56,849 nt of DNA from Desulfovibrio sp. (GTDB lineage: Bacteria; Desulfobacterota; Desulfovibrionia; Desulfovibrionales; Desulfovibrionaceae): the NCBI GenBank assembly GCA_031287575.1, contig JAITSV010000017.1:1-56849 (forward strand), in the 5' to 3' direction. Shown one piece after another: positions 27,231-34,905 of this stretch. The position numbers and the translations under genes were made by a program. The notes under the pieces are model-generated. The model was not told the origin of the DNA and did not search any database. It saw only the letters and a list, made by a program, of their open reading frames with translations. How positions within the stretch are numbered: position 1 is the stretch's first letter; the number at the start of each line of letters is the position of its first letter.

Positions 27231-27487
27231 GATCCACCCCTGTGCAATAAGTTGTATCTTGTCAAGCCGTTTGTGCGTCGCGAAGGGTTCCGCCAGCCAT
27301 GCGGGGGCGCGTGGCGGATACCCCCGTATATCGTGCCGACACCCTTCGTGTCCTCATGCATTCCGTAAAAATATCAGCGCAGGCCGGGGCTTCGCGCCGC
27401 ATGGGGAGAAGGCGCGGGTCGTCGGGTGCGCCGAAATGCCGTGCGGCGGCGCACGCGCGGTCTCTGCAAGGGGGCCTGGCGTGGCCT

Positions 27488-27601
27488 TTGGCTTGTTGCG
27501 TTTTATTTTTGTATTATCGTGAAATTGTTTGATATATTTCGTGTATCTCATGAAGGTAAATCGCCATTAGAAATTTTCTAGACTCTGCCGGAGCCCACGG
27601 C
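27488..27601. other. AT-rich block upstream of the dcw promoter
   Basis: About 110 bp of clearly AT-rich DNA (for example TTTTATTTTTGTATTATCG and GTTTGATATATTTCG) in an otherwise GC-rich chromosome, in the divergent pyk-mraZ gap (27231-27788). Such a block could be an UP-element-like or regulator-binding region. No gene is visible in the gap. Confidence 0.5.
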
Positions 27602-27660
27602 TTGACAGTGCCAGACATATCATAGAGAAAGTGGGAAATTGTGGTAAAAGGTGGTAGAGT
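27602..27660 (+). promoter_or_regulatory. dcw promoter with three 10-bp MraZ-type operator repeats
   Basis: TTGACA at 27602-27607 is followed after 15 bp by TAGAGA. Immediately downstream are three direct repeats with exact 10-bp period: GTGGGAAATT (27631), GTGGTAAAAG (27641) and GTGGTAGAGT (27651). MraZ is known to bind TGGGN/GTGG-type direct repeats spaced by 5 nt in the promoter of its own operon. The site therefore predicts autorepression of the cluster. The -10 is uncertain; the repeats are clear. Confidence 0.8.
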
Positions 27661-27788
27661 CTCCCGGAAAAGGCCCCTTCCCTCCGATGAAAACATCCCC
27701 TGCGGTACGCGGGGGAAACGGTGGAAGCAGGGTCCGTAGTTTCGACACTTCGCGCAACGGCGTGAGATGACAGGCAAGTGGTGTTTCC

Positions 27789-28238
27789 ATGTTGTTCAGA
27801 GGCCGTTCCCACCGCAGTCTCGACCCCAAGGGCCGACTGATGCTGCCGCCGGATTTCCGCGACATCCTCGTGTCGCGTGCCGACGGCGGCAAGCTGGTGC
27901 TGACCAGCTTCGACGACTGCGTCATGGGCTACCCCCTGCCCGACTGGGAAGACTTCGAGCGCAAGTTCTCCACCCTCAAGAATCCTTCGCGCAAGATGCG
28001 CGATTTCCGCCGCCTGGTCATCGGCAGCGCCGAACTCATGGAACTGGACGGCCAGGGCCGGGTGCGCATTTCACGGTCGCACATGGACTACGCGGGCATC
28101 ACCAAGGACGTGGTGCTCCTGGGCCAGGGCAGCCGCTTCGAAATCTGGGACCAGGGCCGCTTCGACGGCATCGTGGCGCAGGACTTCGACGACGTGGCCG
28201 CCGAACTGGCCGACAGTGGCATAGAACTTTCCCTTTAG
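27789..28238 (+). CDS. mraZ: Transcriptional regulator MraZ
   Basis: A 149-residue AbrB-fold regulator, first gene of the dcw cluster. It begins [23 protein letters not shown], with the conserved DxKGRxxLP motif and a second copy of the fold near residue 80 ([20 protein letters not shown]). MraZ forms a ring that binds tandem GTGG-type repeats; such repeats stand 130-160 bp upstream. The Shine-Dalgarno is weak (AAGTGG). rsmH follows after 42 bp. Confidence 0.95.
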   Translation: MLFRGRSHRSLDPKGRLMLPPDFRDILVSRADGGKLVLTSFDDCVMGYPLPDWEDFERKFSTLKNPSRKMRDFRRLVIGSAELMELDGQGRVRISRSHMDYAGITKDVVLLGQGSRFEIWDQGRFDGIVAQDFDDVAAELADSGIELSL

Positions 28239-28280
28239 GCCCGGCAGGGCACAGCCCCTTAAGAGCAACAGGATACTGCA

Positions 28281-29366
28281 ATGACCGGCGCACCCGATTC
28301 CACCACACCGCAGGCCGCCCCCGCTTCCACGGAAGGGGCCCGCGCCGCCACGCTGCACGTGCCCGTGCTGCTGGACGAGGTGCTGGAAGCGCTGGCTCCC
28401 CACCCCGGCGGCCGGTACCTGGACGGCACCGTGGGGCTTGGCGGCCATTCCGCCGCCATCATGGAGCGCATCGGTCCGGACGGCGAACTGTGCTGCCTCG
28501 ACCGCGACACCACGGCGCTGGAACTGGCCCGCCAGCGTCTGGCCCCGTGGGGCGGGCGCGCGCACTTCTTCCACACCCGCTACGCGGACTTCGAGGCGGC
28601 GCTGGACCAGCTGGGCTGGGACAAGGTGGACGGCGCGCTCATCGACATCGGCGTGTCGTCCATGCAGATCGACATGGCCGACCGAGGCTTCAGCTTTCAT
28701 GCCGACGGCCCGCTGGACATGCGCATGGACCGGGACGGCGACGAGGCCCCGGCCTCGAAGCTGGTGAACCGGGCCACCGTGGATGTGCTGAAGGACATCA
28801 TCCTGCGCTACGGCGAAGACCCCATGGCCGGGCGCATCGCCCGCGCCATCGTGGATGCCCGCGCCGCAGGCCCCATCGAGACCACGGCCCAGCTCGCGGC
28901 CATCGTGGACCGGGCCTACCCGGCCAAGTGGCGCGCCACCTCGCGCAACCACCCGGCCACCCGCACCTTCCAGGCCCTGCGCATGGCCGTCAACGACGAA
29001 CTGGGCCAGCTGGAACGCTTTCTCGACCGCATCCTGGACCGGCTGAACCCCGGCGGACGGCTGGCGGTGATCACCTTCCACTCGCTGGAAGACCGCATCG
29101 TCAAGCACCGCCTGCGTGACGAATCGCAGGGCTGCGTGTGCCCGCGCAGCGTGTCCCGCTGCGAATGCGGCCACAAGGCCCGCGTGGACGTGCTGACCAG
29201 AAAGCCGGTCACCGCCGGCGAGACGGAACTGGCCCGCAATTCCCGCGCTTCCAGCGCCAAGCTGCGCGCGGCCCAGCGGCTGGCGGAGGGGCAGGCTCCG
29301 CGCCCCCGGCGGCGCAACAAGTACGCCCCGGAAGGCCGCGATGAAGCGGAAGGGGGCGCGTCATGA
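28281..29366 (+). CDS. rsmH: 16S rRNA (cytosine(1402)-N(4))-methyltransferase RsmH
   Basis: A 361-residue SAM-dependent methyltransferase (formerly MraW) that methylates C1402 in the ribosomal P site. Motifs: HVPVLLDEVLEAL, the SAM loop YLDGTVGLGGHSAAIM, IDIGVSSMQID, RGFSFHADGPLDMRMD, RNHPATRTFQALRMAVNDEL and FHSLEDRIVKHR. The N-terminal ~25 residues are an Ala/Thr/Pro-rich extension. The last codons overlap the start of ftsL (ATGA), so the two are coupled. Confidence 0.96.
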   Translation: MTGAPDSTTPQAAPASTEGARAATLHVPVLLDEVLEALAPHPGGRYLDGTVGLGGHSAAIMERIGPDGELCCLDRDTTALELARQRLAPWGGRAHFFHTRYADFEAALDQLGWDKVDGALIDIGVSSMQIDMADRGFSFHADGPLDMRMDRDGDEAPASKLVNRATVDVLKDIILRYGEDPMAGRIARAIVDARAAGPIETTAQLAAIVDRAYPAKWRATSRNHPATRTFQALRMAVNDELGQLERFLDRILDRLNPGGRLAVITFHSLEDRIVKHRLRDESQGCVCPRSVSRCECGHKARVDVLTRKPVTAGETELARNSRASSAKLRAAQRLAEGQAPRPRRRNKYAPEGRDEAEGGAS

Positions 29367-29650
29367 GCCACGGCGTGGGAAGCTGGGTGCTGGCCATGAT
29401 CCTGTCGGTGCTGACCAGCCTGGTGCTGGGGCTGTCACTGGTGTGGCTGAACATCGAACGCATGGACATGGCCTACAACCTGCGCAAGTTGCAGGGCGAA
29501 CTGGACGGCAGGGCGGCCCTGACCGCCAAGCTGGAAGTGGAACGGGACCGGCTGATGTCGCCATATGAACTGGGAAGGAAGGCGGAGGCCATGGGCATGC
29601 GGGGGGCACGCCCCGGCCAGATCCGCCGCATCGAGGAGGCGGGGCGCTAG
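29363..29650 (+). CDS. ftsL: Cell division protein FtsL-like
   Basis: A 95-residue bitopic membrane protein in the normal FtsL position between rsmH and ftsI. One transmembrane helix (residues ~7-29, WVLAMILSVLTSLVLGLSLVWL) is followed by a short coiled coil (YNLRKLQGELDGRAALTAKLEVERDRL) and the LMSPYELGRKAEAMGM motif typical of FtsL/DivIC C-terminal regions. FtsL links FtsB and FtsQ to the septal synthase. The assignment rests on architecture and synteny because the sequence is poorly conserved. Confidence 0.85.
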   Translation: MSHGVGSWVLAMILSVLTSLVLGLSLVWLNIERMDMAYNLRKLQGELDGRAALTAKLEVERDRLMSPYELGRKAEAMGMRGARPGQIRRIEEAGR

Positions 29651-29664
29651 CGCCCTGGAGCGTC

Positions 29665-31785
29665 ATGCTGCGAGCAGACAGGAAGTCACGCATACTCGGC
29701 AGGCCCGCGCCGCGCACCGCGCGCGACGCGCGTCCCTCTTTCGAAGCGCGCGCCCCCCGTGCCGCGCGCGTCCTGCGCAACAAGAAGGCACCCGGCGCAT
29801 CGTTCGGGGGCGGCCCCCGCTTCAATCCCTTTGCCCGCTTCGGCGAGGCGGACTGGAGCAAGGTGCGCCTGTACAGCGTGGGCTGCGTGTTCGCGCTGCT
29901 GTGGATGCTGCTGTGGTCGCGCGCCTGGTACGTGCAGGTCTACGACGGCGACCGGCTGGCAAGCCTTGCCCGCCGCCAGCACATGGCGGCGGAGACCGTG
30001 TCCGGCAGGCGCGGCGCCATCCTTGACCGCAACGGGCAGATCCTGGCCCGCAGCGTGGAGGTGCGCTCCGTGTACGTCCGCCCCGGTGAGGTCCGCGACG
30101 TGGACGCCACGGTCAACACCCTGGCCGCGGCCCTGGAAGCCCCGGTCAAGCAGGTGCGCGAGGCCATTGTCTCCAAGCGCGGCTTTGCGTGGGTGGCCCG
30201 CAAGGTGGACGACCTGGCCGCCGAAAACGTGCGCAAGGCCGGGCTGCCCGGCGTGTACCTGAGCAGCGAGTACGAGCGTATTTATCCCTTCAAGCAGATG
30301 GCCGGGCAGTTGCTTGGTTTCGTGGGCATGGAGAGCAAGGGCCTTGAAGGTCTGGAACTGACCTTTGACGAAGTGCTGAGCGGCGATTCCGCCCGCAACG
30401 TGGTGCAGCGCGACGCCGCCGGGCGCCGCCTGGACATGGACGGCGGGGCCGCGCGCGCATCGTTGCGCGGTCGTGACGTGCACCTGACCCTCGACACCCA
30501 GGTGCAGTTCTTTGCCGAGGAAGCCCTGGCCCGCTCCGTGGACCAGTTCGACGCCTCCTGGGGTGGTTGCCTGGTGGTGGACGTGGATTCCGGCGACATC
30601 CTGGCCTGGGCGCAGTACCCGTTCTTCAACCCCAATGCCTACCGCGACTACAAGGCCGACCGCTGGCGCAACCGCCTGGCCGCCGACGCGCTGGAGCCCG
30701 GCTCCACGCTCAAGCCGTTTCTGGTGGCCGCCGCCCTGCAAGAGGGCGTGGTCAAGGGCGACACCACGTTCAATTGCGAAAAGGGCCGCTGGAAGACCCG
30801 CTACATCACCATCCGCGACACCCACAGCTATGACGTGCTGCCGGTGAACAAGGTGCTGCGCTATTCCAGCAACATCGGCATGGCCAAGATAGGGCTTGAG
30901 CTTGGGTCCAAACGGTACTGGGAATACCTGAACCAGTTGGGCTTCGGCGACCGCACCGGCCTGCCCATCACCGAGAGCAAGGGCATCCTGCGCGATCCGC
31001 GCCACTGGTCCGAGCCGGACCTGATCACCACCTCGTTCGGCCAGTCCATCGCCGCCACCGGCGTGCAGATGGCCCAGGCCTATCTGACCCTGGCCAATGG
31101 CGGCGAACGCAAGCCGCTGCGCCTGGTGGCGGACACCGGCGACGACACCCCGGCCAACTCGGCCAGCCAGAAGGTGTACAACGACAAGACGGTGAAGCAG
31201 GTCATCTCCATGCTGCGCGAAGTGGTGGAGGAAGACGGCACCGGCACCCGGGCGCGCATCCCCGGCATCATGGTGGGCGGCAAGACCGGCACCGCGCAAA
31301 AGGCTGACGAAACGGGGCGTTACGGCCACAAACGGCTGGCTTCCTTTGTGGGTTTCGCGCCCATCGACAAGCCCAAGTACCTGATTTTGGTCATGGTGGA
31401 CGAACCCCAGAAAAATTCGTACGGCGGCGTGGTCGCCGCGCCCGTGTTCAAGCACGTGGCCATGCGCACCATGGCCTATCATGGCCTGCTGCCCGATGCG
31501 CCCGATCCCGAGGCCCCCACCTACGCCACGCCCATGGGCAAGACCGGCCCGGTGGAAGTGCGCCGCGAGGTGGCAGAGGCCGTGCGCGAGGCCCCCGACG
31601 GGGTGCCCAACGTGGTGGGCAAGTCGGTGCGCCGGGCCGTGGAGGTGTTTGCCCGGCAAGGCATGGTGCCCGTGCTCAAGGGCGCGGGGCAGACCGTGAT
31701 CCGCCAGACCCCGGAACCGGGCACCGAATGGCCCAAGGGCCAGCCCACGGGGCAGTGCGTCCTGTGGCTTTCCGAGAATTCCTAG
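29665..31785 (+). CDS. ftsI: Septal peptidoglycan transpeptidase FtsI (PBP3) with C-terminal PASTA domain
   Basis: A 706-residue class B penicillin-binding protein. An Arg-rich cytoplasmic N-terminus (~65 residues) is followed by one membrane helix (VGCVFALLWMLLWSRAWYV), the dimerisation domain starting GRRGAILDRNGQILARS, and the transpeptidase domain. The catalytic SxxK is EPGSTLKPFL, SxN is YSSNIGMAK and KTG is GGKTGTAQKAD. The C-terminal ~60 residues form one PASTA-like domain (VPNVVGKSVRRAVEVFARQG, then TPEPGTEWPKGQ). A PASTA domain on the septal PBP is common in Gram-positives and less usual in Gram-negatives, though seen in deltaproteobacteria. Starts 15 bp after ftsL. Confidence 0.95.
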   Translation: MLRADRKSRILGRPAPRTARDARPSFEARAPRAARVLRNKKAPGASFGGGPRFNPFARFGEADWSKVRLYSVGCVFALLWMLLWSRAWYVQVYDGDRLASLARRQHMAAETVSGRRGAILDRNGQILARSVEVRSVYVRPGEVRDVDATVNTLAAALEAPVKQVREAIVSKRGFAWVARKVDDLAAENVRKAGLPGVYLSSEYERIYPFKQMAGQLLGFVGMESKGLEGLELTFDEVLSGDSARNVVQRDAAGRRLDMDGGAARASLRGRDVHLTLDTQVQFFAEEALARSVDQFDASWGGCLVVDVDSGDILAWAQYPFFNPNAYRDYKADRWRNRLAADALEPGSTLKPFLVAAALQEGVVKGDTTFNCEKGRWKTRYITIRDTHSYDVLPVNKVLRYSSNIGMAKIGLELGSKRYWEYLNQLGFGDRTGLPITESKGILRDPRHWSEPDLITTSFGQSIAATGVQMAQAYLTLANGGERKPLRLVADTGDDTPANSASQKVYNDKTVKQVISMLREVVEEDGTGTRARIPGIMVGGKTGTAQKADETGRYGHKRLASFVGFAPIDKPKYLILVMVDEPQKNSYGGVVAAPVFKHVAMRTMAYHGLLPDAPDPEAPTYATPMGKTGPVEVRREVAEAVREAPDGVPNVVGKSVRRAVEVFARQGMVPVLKGAGQTVIRQTPEPGTEWPKGQPTGQCVLWLSENS

Positions 31786-31797
31786 GAGCATCGGCAG

Positions 31798-33294
31798 ATG
31801 ACCCGTATATCTTTTGATGACCTTCTGGCCCGTGTGCGCCAGAACACGCCGGAAATCCGTACCGATTCGCGCAGGGTGGGCCGGGGCGACGTGTTCGTGG
31901 CCGTGCCCGGCGTTGCCGCCAACGGCGGCGCGGGCGTGGACGGCGCGGACTTCATCGCCAAGGCCTGGGCCGCCGGGGCCGGGGCGGTGGTGTGCCTGCC
32001 CGGCAAGGTGGAAGCAGCCCTTGCCGACGCCCCCGAAGGCGCGGTGGTGGCAGGGCACGACGACCCGCGCGCGGCCATCGGCCTGCTGGGCCAGGCCCGC
32101 TACGGCACGGATGCGCTGCCCTTTCCGGTGGTGGCCGTTACCGGCACCAACGGCAAGACCACCATCACCTATCTGCTGGAGCACGTGTTTTCCGCCCTTG
32201 GCCGCCGGGCCGGAGTGCTGGGCACCGTCAGCTACCGCTGGCCGGGCTTTGCCATGGACGCGCCGCTGACCACGCCCGACTGCATCGAAACCCACGCCAT
32301 GCTGGCCCGCATGCGCGACGCCGGGGTGGACGTGGCGCTGATGGAGGTCTCGTCGCACGCGCTGGACCAGCGCCGGGTGGCGGGCATCCGCTTTGCCGGG
32401 GCCATCCTGACCAACCTGACCCAGGACCATCTGGATTACCACGGCGACATGGAACACTACTATGCCGCCAAGGCCCGCCTGTTCACCGGACTGCCCGACG
32501 CGGACAAGGCCTGCGCCGTCAATGCCGACGATGCCTGGGGCCGCCGCCTGCTGGGCGAGGTACCGCACGCCATCGGCTTCGGGCTGGATGCGGCGCCCGA
32601 TGGGGTAGAGTCCGTTCCCGGTCGCCGGTACCTGCACGGCGAAATGGTGCGCAACGCCACCTCGGGCCTCACGCTGCGCATGACCTTCGAGGGGCGGCAG
32701 TGGGAGCTTTCCTCGCATCTCGTCGGCGCGCACAACGCCTCCAACCTGCTGGCCGTGCAGGCGGTATGCCTGGGCATGGGCCTTGCGCCGCGGGATTTCG
32801 CCAGCCTGGCCGACTTCACCGGCGTGCCGGGGCGGCTGGAGCGCATCGTGAATCCGCGAGGGCTGGACATTTTCGTCGATTACGCCCATACCCCCGACGC
32901 GCTGGAAAACGTGCTGCGCGCGCTGCGCGCGGTGGGCTTTTCGCGCATCGTCACCGTGTTCGGCTGCGGCGGCAACCGCGACCGCACCAAGCGCCCGCTG
33001 ATGGGGCAGGCGGTGGCGCGCCATGCCGACGTGGCCGTGCTCACCTCCGACAACCCCCGCCACGAGGACCCGGAGGCCATCATGGCCGACGTGCTGCCCG
33101 GCCTTGCCGGGGCGCGCGAAGTGGTCAGCGACCCCGACCGGGCCAGGGCCATCGGCAAGGCCCTGGCGCTGCTGCAACCGGGCGACGTGTTGCTGGTGGC
33201 GGGCAAGGGACACGAAAGTTACCAGCAGATCGGCGACCGCAAGGTGCCGTACAGCGACCAGCAGGTCATCCGGGAGATACTGGGGTGCAACTGA
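31798..33294 (+). CDS. murE: UDP-MurNAc-L-Ala-D-Glu:meso-diaminopimelate ligase
   Basis: A 498-residue Mur ligase that adds the third residue of the stem peptide. N-terminal uridine-binding domain (TDSRRVGRGDVFVAVPG), ATP motif VTGTNGKTTITYLLEH, EVSSHALDQRRVAGI, NLTQDHLDYHG and YYAAKARLF with the lysine that is carbamylated in the family. The C-terminal domain has VDYAHTPDALENVL, FGCGGNRDRTKRP and DNPRHEDP; DNPR selects meso-diaminopimelate. Its stop codon overlaps the ATG of the 74-codon frame that stands where murF should be. Confidence 0.96.
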   Translation: MTRISFDDLLARVRQNTPEIRTDSRRVGRGDVFVAVPGVAANGGAGVDGADFIAKAWAAGAGAVVCLPGKVEAALADAPEGAVVAGHDDPRAAIGLLGQARYGTDALPFPVVAVTGTNGKTTITYLLEHVFSALGRRAGVLGTVSYRWPGFAMDAPLTTPDCIETHAMLARMRDAGVDVALMEVSSHALDQRRVAGIRFAGAILTNLTQDHLDYHGDMEHYYAAKARLFTGLPDADKACAVNADDAWGRRLLGEVPHAIGFGLDAAPDGVESVPGRRYLHGEMVRNATSGLTLRMTFEGRQWELSSHLVGAHNASNLLAVQAVCLGMGLAPRDFASLADFTGVPGRLERIVNPRGLDIFVDYAHTPDALENVLRALRAVGFSRIVTVFGCGGNRDRTKRPLMGQAVARHADVAVLTSDNPRHEDPEAIMADVLPGLAGAREVVSDPDRARAIGKALALLQPGDVLLVAGKGHESYQQIGDRKVPYSDQQVIREILGCN

Positions 33295-33518
33295 TGTTCA
33301 CGACCGCGCGCCATGACGCGCGGGGCCGCGCCGTGCCCCATGTGGCAGGCGGGCCCGGCCTTTCCGCCCGCACCGGGCTCTGCCCGCGCGCCTGCCTGGC
33401 CGCACGCCGGGACGTTCCGTCAGGCGCACGCAGGGTCGTTCCGTCGGACGCGCCCGTGGCCGGACAACCGGAAGGGCACGTGACCGTGCTCGCCACCGGG
33501 GGGCGCCATGCTGTATAA
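33294..33518 (+). pseudogene. 74-codon frame in the murF position; possible internally deleted murF
   Basis: Where murF (about 1.4 kb) normally lies between murE and mraY, there are only 213 bp. One frame is open across it: its ATG overlaps the murE stop (TGATG) and its end overlaps the first 11 bases of mraY, so it is tied to both neighbours as a real murF would be. The 74-residue product (MFTTARHDARGRAVPHVAGG at the start, ...[10 protein letters not shown] at the end) is Arg/Ala/Gly/Pro-rich and shows no Mur-ligase motif. It could be a murF remnant keeping the first and last codons, unrelated filler, or the result of a deletion in the assembly. I cannot tell these apart from sequence alone. 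Confidence 0.5.
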
Positions 33519-34584
33519 CCTGCTGTATCCCCTCAGTTCCGAATTCACGGTCCTCAACGTCTTCCGCTACATCACCTTCCGGTCGGTGTGGGCGCTGCTG
33601 ACGGCGCTGCTGCTGTCCATCCTCATGGGGCCGCGCTTCATCGCGTGGCTGCAACGCATCAAGTGCGGCCAGCACATCCACGAGGACGTCACCTGCCACA
33701 TGCAGAAGGCGGGCACCCCCACCATGGGCGGTCTGCTCATCGCCTTCTGCCTGACGTGCAGCGTGCTGCTGTGGGCCGACCTGACCAACAAGTACGTCTG
33801 GCTGACCATGCTCATTTTTCTGGGCTTCGGCCTGGTGGGCTTTCTGGACGACTACATCAAGATCCGCCGCCGCAACAACAAGGGCCTGTCCGCCCGCGCC
33901 AAGTTCCTGGGGCAGGTGGTGGTGGCCGCCGCGGCCATGTACCTGGTGGTCAGCGAGCCGGTGTATTCCACCCGGCTGGCCTTTCCGTTCTTCAAGGGCC
34001 TGGCGCCCGACCTCGGCTGGCTGTACATCCCCTTCGCCGTGACGGTCATGGTGGGTTCGTCCAACGGGGTGAACCTCACCGACGGGCTGGACGGCCTGGC
34101 CATCGGCCCCACCATCATCGCGGGCATGGTCTTTGCCGTGTTCATCTACGTGGCGGGCAACGTGCAGATGGCCAGCTACCTGCAAGTGCCCAACGTGCCC
34201 GGCGTGGGCGAGGTTACCGTGTTCTGCGGGGCGCTGGTGGGCGCAAGCCTGGGCTTTTTATGGTTCAACGCCTACCCGGCCCAGGTGTTCATGGGCGACG
34301 TGGGCTCGCTGGCCCTTGGCGGCGCGCTGGGCTTTCTGGCGGTGCTGTGCAAGCAGGAACTGTTGCTGCTCGTCGTGGGCGGTCTGTTCGTGGTGGAAAC
34401 CCTGTCGGTGATCCTGCAGGTGGGCTATTTCAAGTTCACGGGGGGCAAGCGCATCTTCCGCATGGCCCCGTTGCATCATCACTTTGAATTGCAGGGCATT
34501 CCCGAGTCGAAGATCATCATCAGGTTCTGGATCATGTCGGCGCTGTTGGGGCTGATGGCGCTGTCCGTTCTCAAGCTGCGCTAG
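33508..34584 (+). CDS. mraY: Phospho-N-acetylmuramoyl-pentapeptide transferase
   Basis: A 358-residue polytopic inner-membrane enzyme that transfers phospho-MurNAc-pentapeptide to undecaprenyl phosphate (lipid I). Motifs: [16 protein letters not shown], the Asp pair [57 protein letters not shown] and the histidine loop [11 protein letters not shown] with [11 protein letters not shown]. About ten hydrophobic segments. The start overlaps the preceding 74-codon frame by 11 bp. Element A4 begins at the last base of its stop codon. Confidence 0.97.
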   Translation: MLYNLLYPLSSEFTVLNVFRYITFRSVWALLTALLLSILMGPRFIAWLQRIKCGQHIHEDVTCHMQKAGTPTMGGLLIAFCLTCSVLLWADLTNKYVWLTMLIFLGFGLVGFLDDYIKIRRRNNKGLSARAKFLGQVVVAAAAMYLVVSEPVYSTRLAFPFFKGLAPDLGWLYIPFAVTVMVGSSNGVNLTDGLDGLAIGPTIIAGMVFAVFIYVAGNVQMASYLQVPNVPGVGEVTVFCGALVGASLGFLWFNAYPAQVFMGDVGSLALGGALGFLAVLCKQELLLLVVGGLFVVETLSVILQVGYFKFTGGKRIFRMAPLHHHFELQGIPESKIIIRFWIMSALLGLMALSVLKLR

Positions 34585-34887
34585 GGGTTGTTTCGAAATT
34601 GTCCTTTCGCCCGTTGGCGGCGTCAAGCTTCGCCTGCCATTGCGTTGCTGTCCTTATCCGCGCGTTGCGGTCCCTATCCGTAAGGTTCGCTTCGCTCACC
34701 CAACGGCTAGGGCAAGATTCGCGCTACGCGCTCGCCTAACGGCTAAGGCTCGGTCAAATACGATAAGAGCGCTTTGCGGTCCTCATCCGTAGTGGCTCGG
34801 GGACTCGCCAACGGCTGAGGCATACTCCCTCATGGCAGGCTCGTTTTCCTTGCCAACGAACGAAAACCCTAATTTGGAAACAACCCC
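34584..34887. repeat. Palindromic element family A, copy 4, with nested family-C units (mraY-murD gap)
   Basis: Begins at the last base of the mraY stop codon. The outer arm GGGGTTGTTTC plus AAATT pairs with the right end (AATTT, GGAAACAACCCC). CGTTGGC 34612-34618 pairs with GCCAACG 34852-34858, and GCCTGCCAT 34632-34640 pairs with ATGGCAGGC 34832-34840. Family blocks TTTCGCCC, GGCGTC, ATACTCCCT, TTCCTTG and GAACGAAAA are kept. The ~190-bp centre is filled by three diverged family-C units (34669-34713, 34714-34749, 34776-34821) containing ATCCGTAAGG-like and ACGGCTAAGG-like blocks. It splits two genes that are usually adjacent. Confidence 0.85.
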
Positions 34888-34905
34888 TGGGACAAGGATA
34901 CGGCA

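Noticed and set aside
27231-27290. A TTGACA upstream of pyk as its -35 box
   Set aside because: No acceptable -10 hexamer lies 15-19 bp downstream on the minus strand, so I did not annotate a promoter.
29686-33213. A 1175-codon minus-strand frame across ftsI and murE
   Set aside because: It mirrors the plus-strand dcw genes, which are fully supported by motifs. Its composition (His/Gly/Val/Gln) is typical of an antisense shadow.
7561-34887. CRISPR array, considered because of several repeated palindromes
   Set aside because: The copies are kilobases apart, have no regular spacers, and no cas genes are present.
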